Source: Smithellaceae bacterium
Lineage (GTDB): Bacteria; Desulfobacterota; Syntrophia; Syntrophales; Smithellaceae
Length of the DNA: 6,711 bases
NCBI GenBank assembly: GCA_028704195.1
Contig: JAQVLL010000114.1
Coordinates: forward strand, 1-6,711
Direction: 5' to 3'
Positions 6,475 to 6,711 of the stretch are shown piece after piece (within the stretch, counting starts at the first letter, position 1; the number at the start of each line of letters is the position of its first letter). Below the pieces are notes generated by a model, which was given only the letters and a program-made list of their open reading frames with translations, ran no database searches and was not told where the DNA came from. The position numbers were made by a program, and so were the translations under genes.

Positions 6475-6549
6475 TGGAGCGGGCGACCGGGCTCGAACCG
6501 GCGACGTCCAGCTTGGGAAGCTGACATTCTACCGCTGAATTACGCCCGC
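6475..6549 (-). tRNA. tRNA-Gly, anticodon CCC
   Basis: The 75-nt sequence folds as a complete cloverleaf. The acceptor arms GCGGGCG and CGCCCGC pair perfectly over 7 bp. The D stem is ATTC/GAAT with loop AGCGGTA. The anticodon stem TCAGC/GCTGG holds the loop TTCCCAA, giving anticodon CCC for codon GGG. The T arm GCCGG/CCGGT encloses TTCGAGC. The discriminator base is U73 as in bacterial tRNA-Gly, and the 3' CCA is encoded in the DNA. The acceptor stem and anticodon loop match those of E. coli tRNA-Gly(CCC) as I remember it. It lies upstream of rimP in the same direction, comparable in position to metY of the E. coli nusA operon. Confidence 0.97.
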
Positions 6550-6562
6550 TCACGGCCTGAAA

Positions 6563-6590
6563 CTCTTATTCAACAAGCTTTATTTGTCAA
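6563..6590 (-). promoter_or_regulatory. putative sigma-70 promoter of tRNA-Gly
   Basis: A consensus -35 hexamer TTGACA (6590 to 6585) is followed after 16 bp by TAAGAG (6568 to 6563) as a weak -10, matching 3 of 6 consensus bases. The predicted start lies about 6-7 nt before the tRNA 5' end. The GC-rich stretch GGCCG just after the -10 resembles the discriminator of stringently controlled stable-RNA promoters. The perfect -35 and good placement support it; the poor -10 limits confidence. Confidence 0.55.
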
Positions 6591-6641
6591 GGAATTTCTC
6601 GACACGCGCCTTCTTTACATACGCCCTTTGTCTGTTCCGGA

Positions 6642-6660
6642 TGCGGCACCGGGTGCCGTA
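6642..6660. repeat. GC-rich inverted repeat upstream of the tRNA promoter
   Basis: CGGCAC and GTGCCG flank a 3-nt centre. The stem can extend by one G-T wobble and one T-A pair on the plus strand, to about 8 bp. Neither side is followed directly by a T-run, so it is not a typical intrinsic terminator. It sits in otherwise AT-rich intergenic DNA about 50 bp upstream of the tRNA -35. It could be an operator, or an RNA hairpin belonging to a gene outside the window; I cannot decide. Confidence 0.5.
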
Positions 6661-6686
6661 ATGAAATAATGAACATTAAAGTTTTT

Positions 6687-6698
6687 TTAAACGTTTAA
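6687..6698. repeat. 12-bp perfect palindrome TTAAACGTTTAA
   Basis: A perfect AT-rich palindrome lies near the right edge, next to a run of seven T (6682-6688). It could be a regulator binding site for a gene beyond the edge, or chance in AT-rich DNA. No gene is visible between 6550 and 6711. Confidence 0.35.
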
Positions 6699-6711
6699 CT
6701 GTGTTATATGA

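Noticed and set aside
6338..6553. Open frames on both strands across the tRNA gene
   Set aside because: Translations containing strings such as AGSSPVAR come from reading through a tRNA; the cloverleaf explains the sequence.
6587..6676. 29-codon open frame on the minus strand upstream of the tRNA (ATG at 6676, stop within the -35 box)
   Set aside because: There is no Shine-Dalgarno before it, it has no recognisable motif, and it includes the GC-rich hairpin; too short to support as a gene without conservation data.

Overview
This window is a conserved bacterial transcription/translation operon read entirely on the minus strand. In transcription order, from high to low coordinates, it holds a tRNA-Gly(CCC) gene, an intrinsic terminator, rimP, nusA, infB, a DUF503/YlxP-family gene, rbfA, a DHH/DHHA1 phosphoesterase (nrnA-like), and the 5' part of truB, which runs off the left edge. 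All the protein genes look intact and encode recognisable full-length products apart from the cut truB. I see no mobile element, CRISPR array, phage gene or sign of recent transfer.

The organism is most likely a Gram-negative bacterium of the former Deltaproteobacteria (Desulfobacterota, perhaps Syntrophales-like). This is inferred from three things: the order infB-DUF503-rbfA-DHH-truB without ylxR between nusA and infB; the IF2 signature DGVMDQT in place of the DGVMPQT of E. coli; and a NusA with one short C-terminal helix-hairpin-helix unit. The assignment comes from remembered family patterns, not from a search.

Layout. Positions 6550-6711 are AT-rich and intergenic, with a promoter-like TTGACA/TAAGAG pair just upstream of the tRNA, a GC-rich inverted repeat and a 12-bp palindrome. 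The tRNA occupies 6475-6549 and encodes its own CCA. A 104-bp spacer leads to a hairpin plus T-run at 6342-6370, ending only about 15 bp before the preferred rimP ATG. From rimP onward the genes are packed: gaps of 58 bp (rimP-nusA), 43 bp (nusA-infB) and 21 bp (infB-DUF503), overlaps of 11 bp (DUF503-rbfA) and 8 bp (rbfA-nrnA), and a 6-bp gap (nrnA-truB). Translational coupling is likely in the distal half.

The products work together in gene expression. RimP and RbfA mature the 30S subunit, IF2 drives initiation, NusA controls pausing, termination and antitermination, and TruB makes pseudouridine 55 in tRNA. The DHH protein probably degrades very short RNAs or pAp, and the DUF503 protein has no established role. 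The most notable point is architectural: a tRNA gene followed by a terminator leads the nusA operon, as metY does in E. coli, but the tRNA is a glycine isoacceptor. Otherwise this is an ordinary housekeeping region and I found no undescribed system in it.
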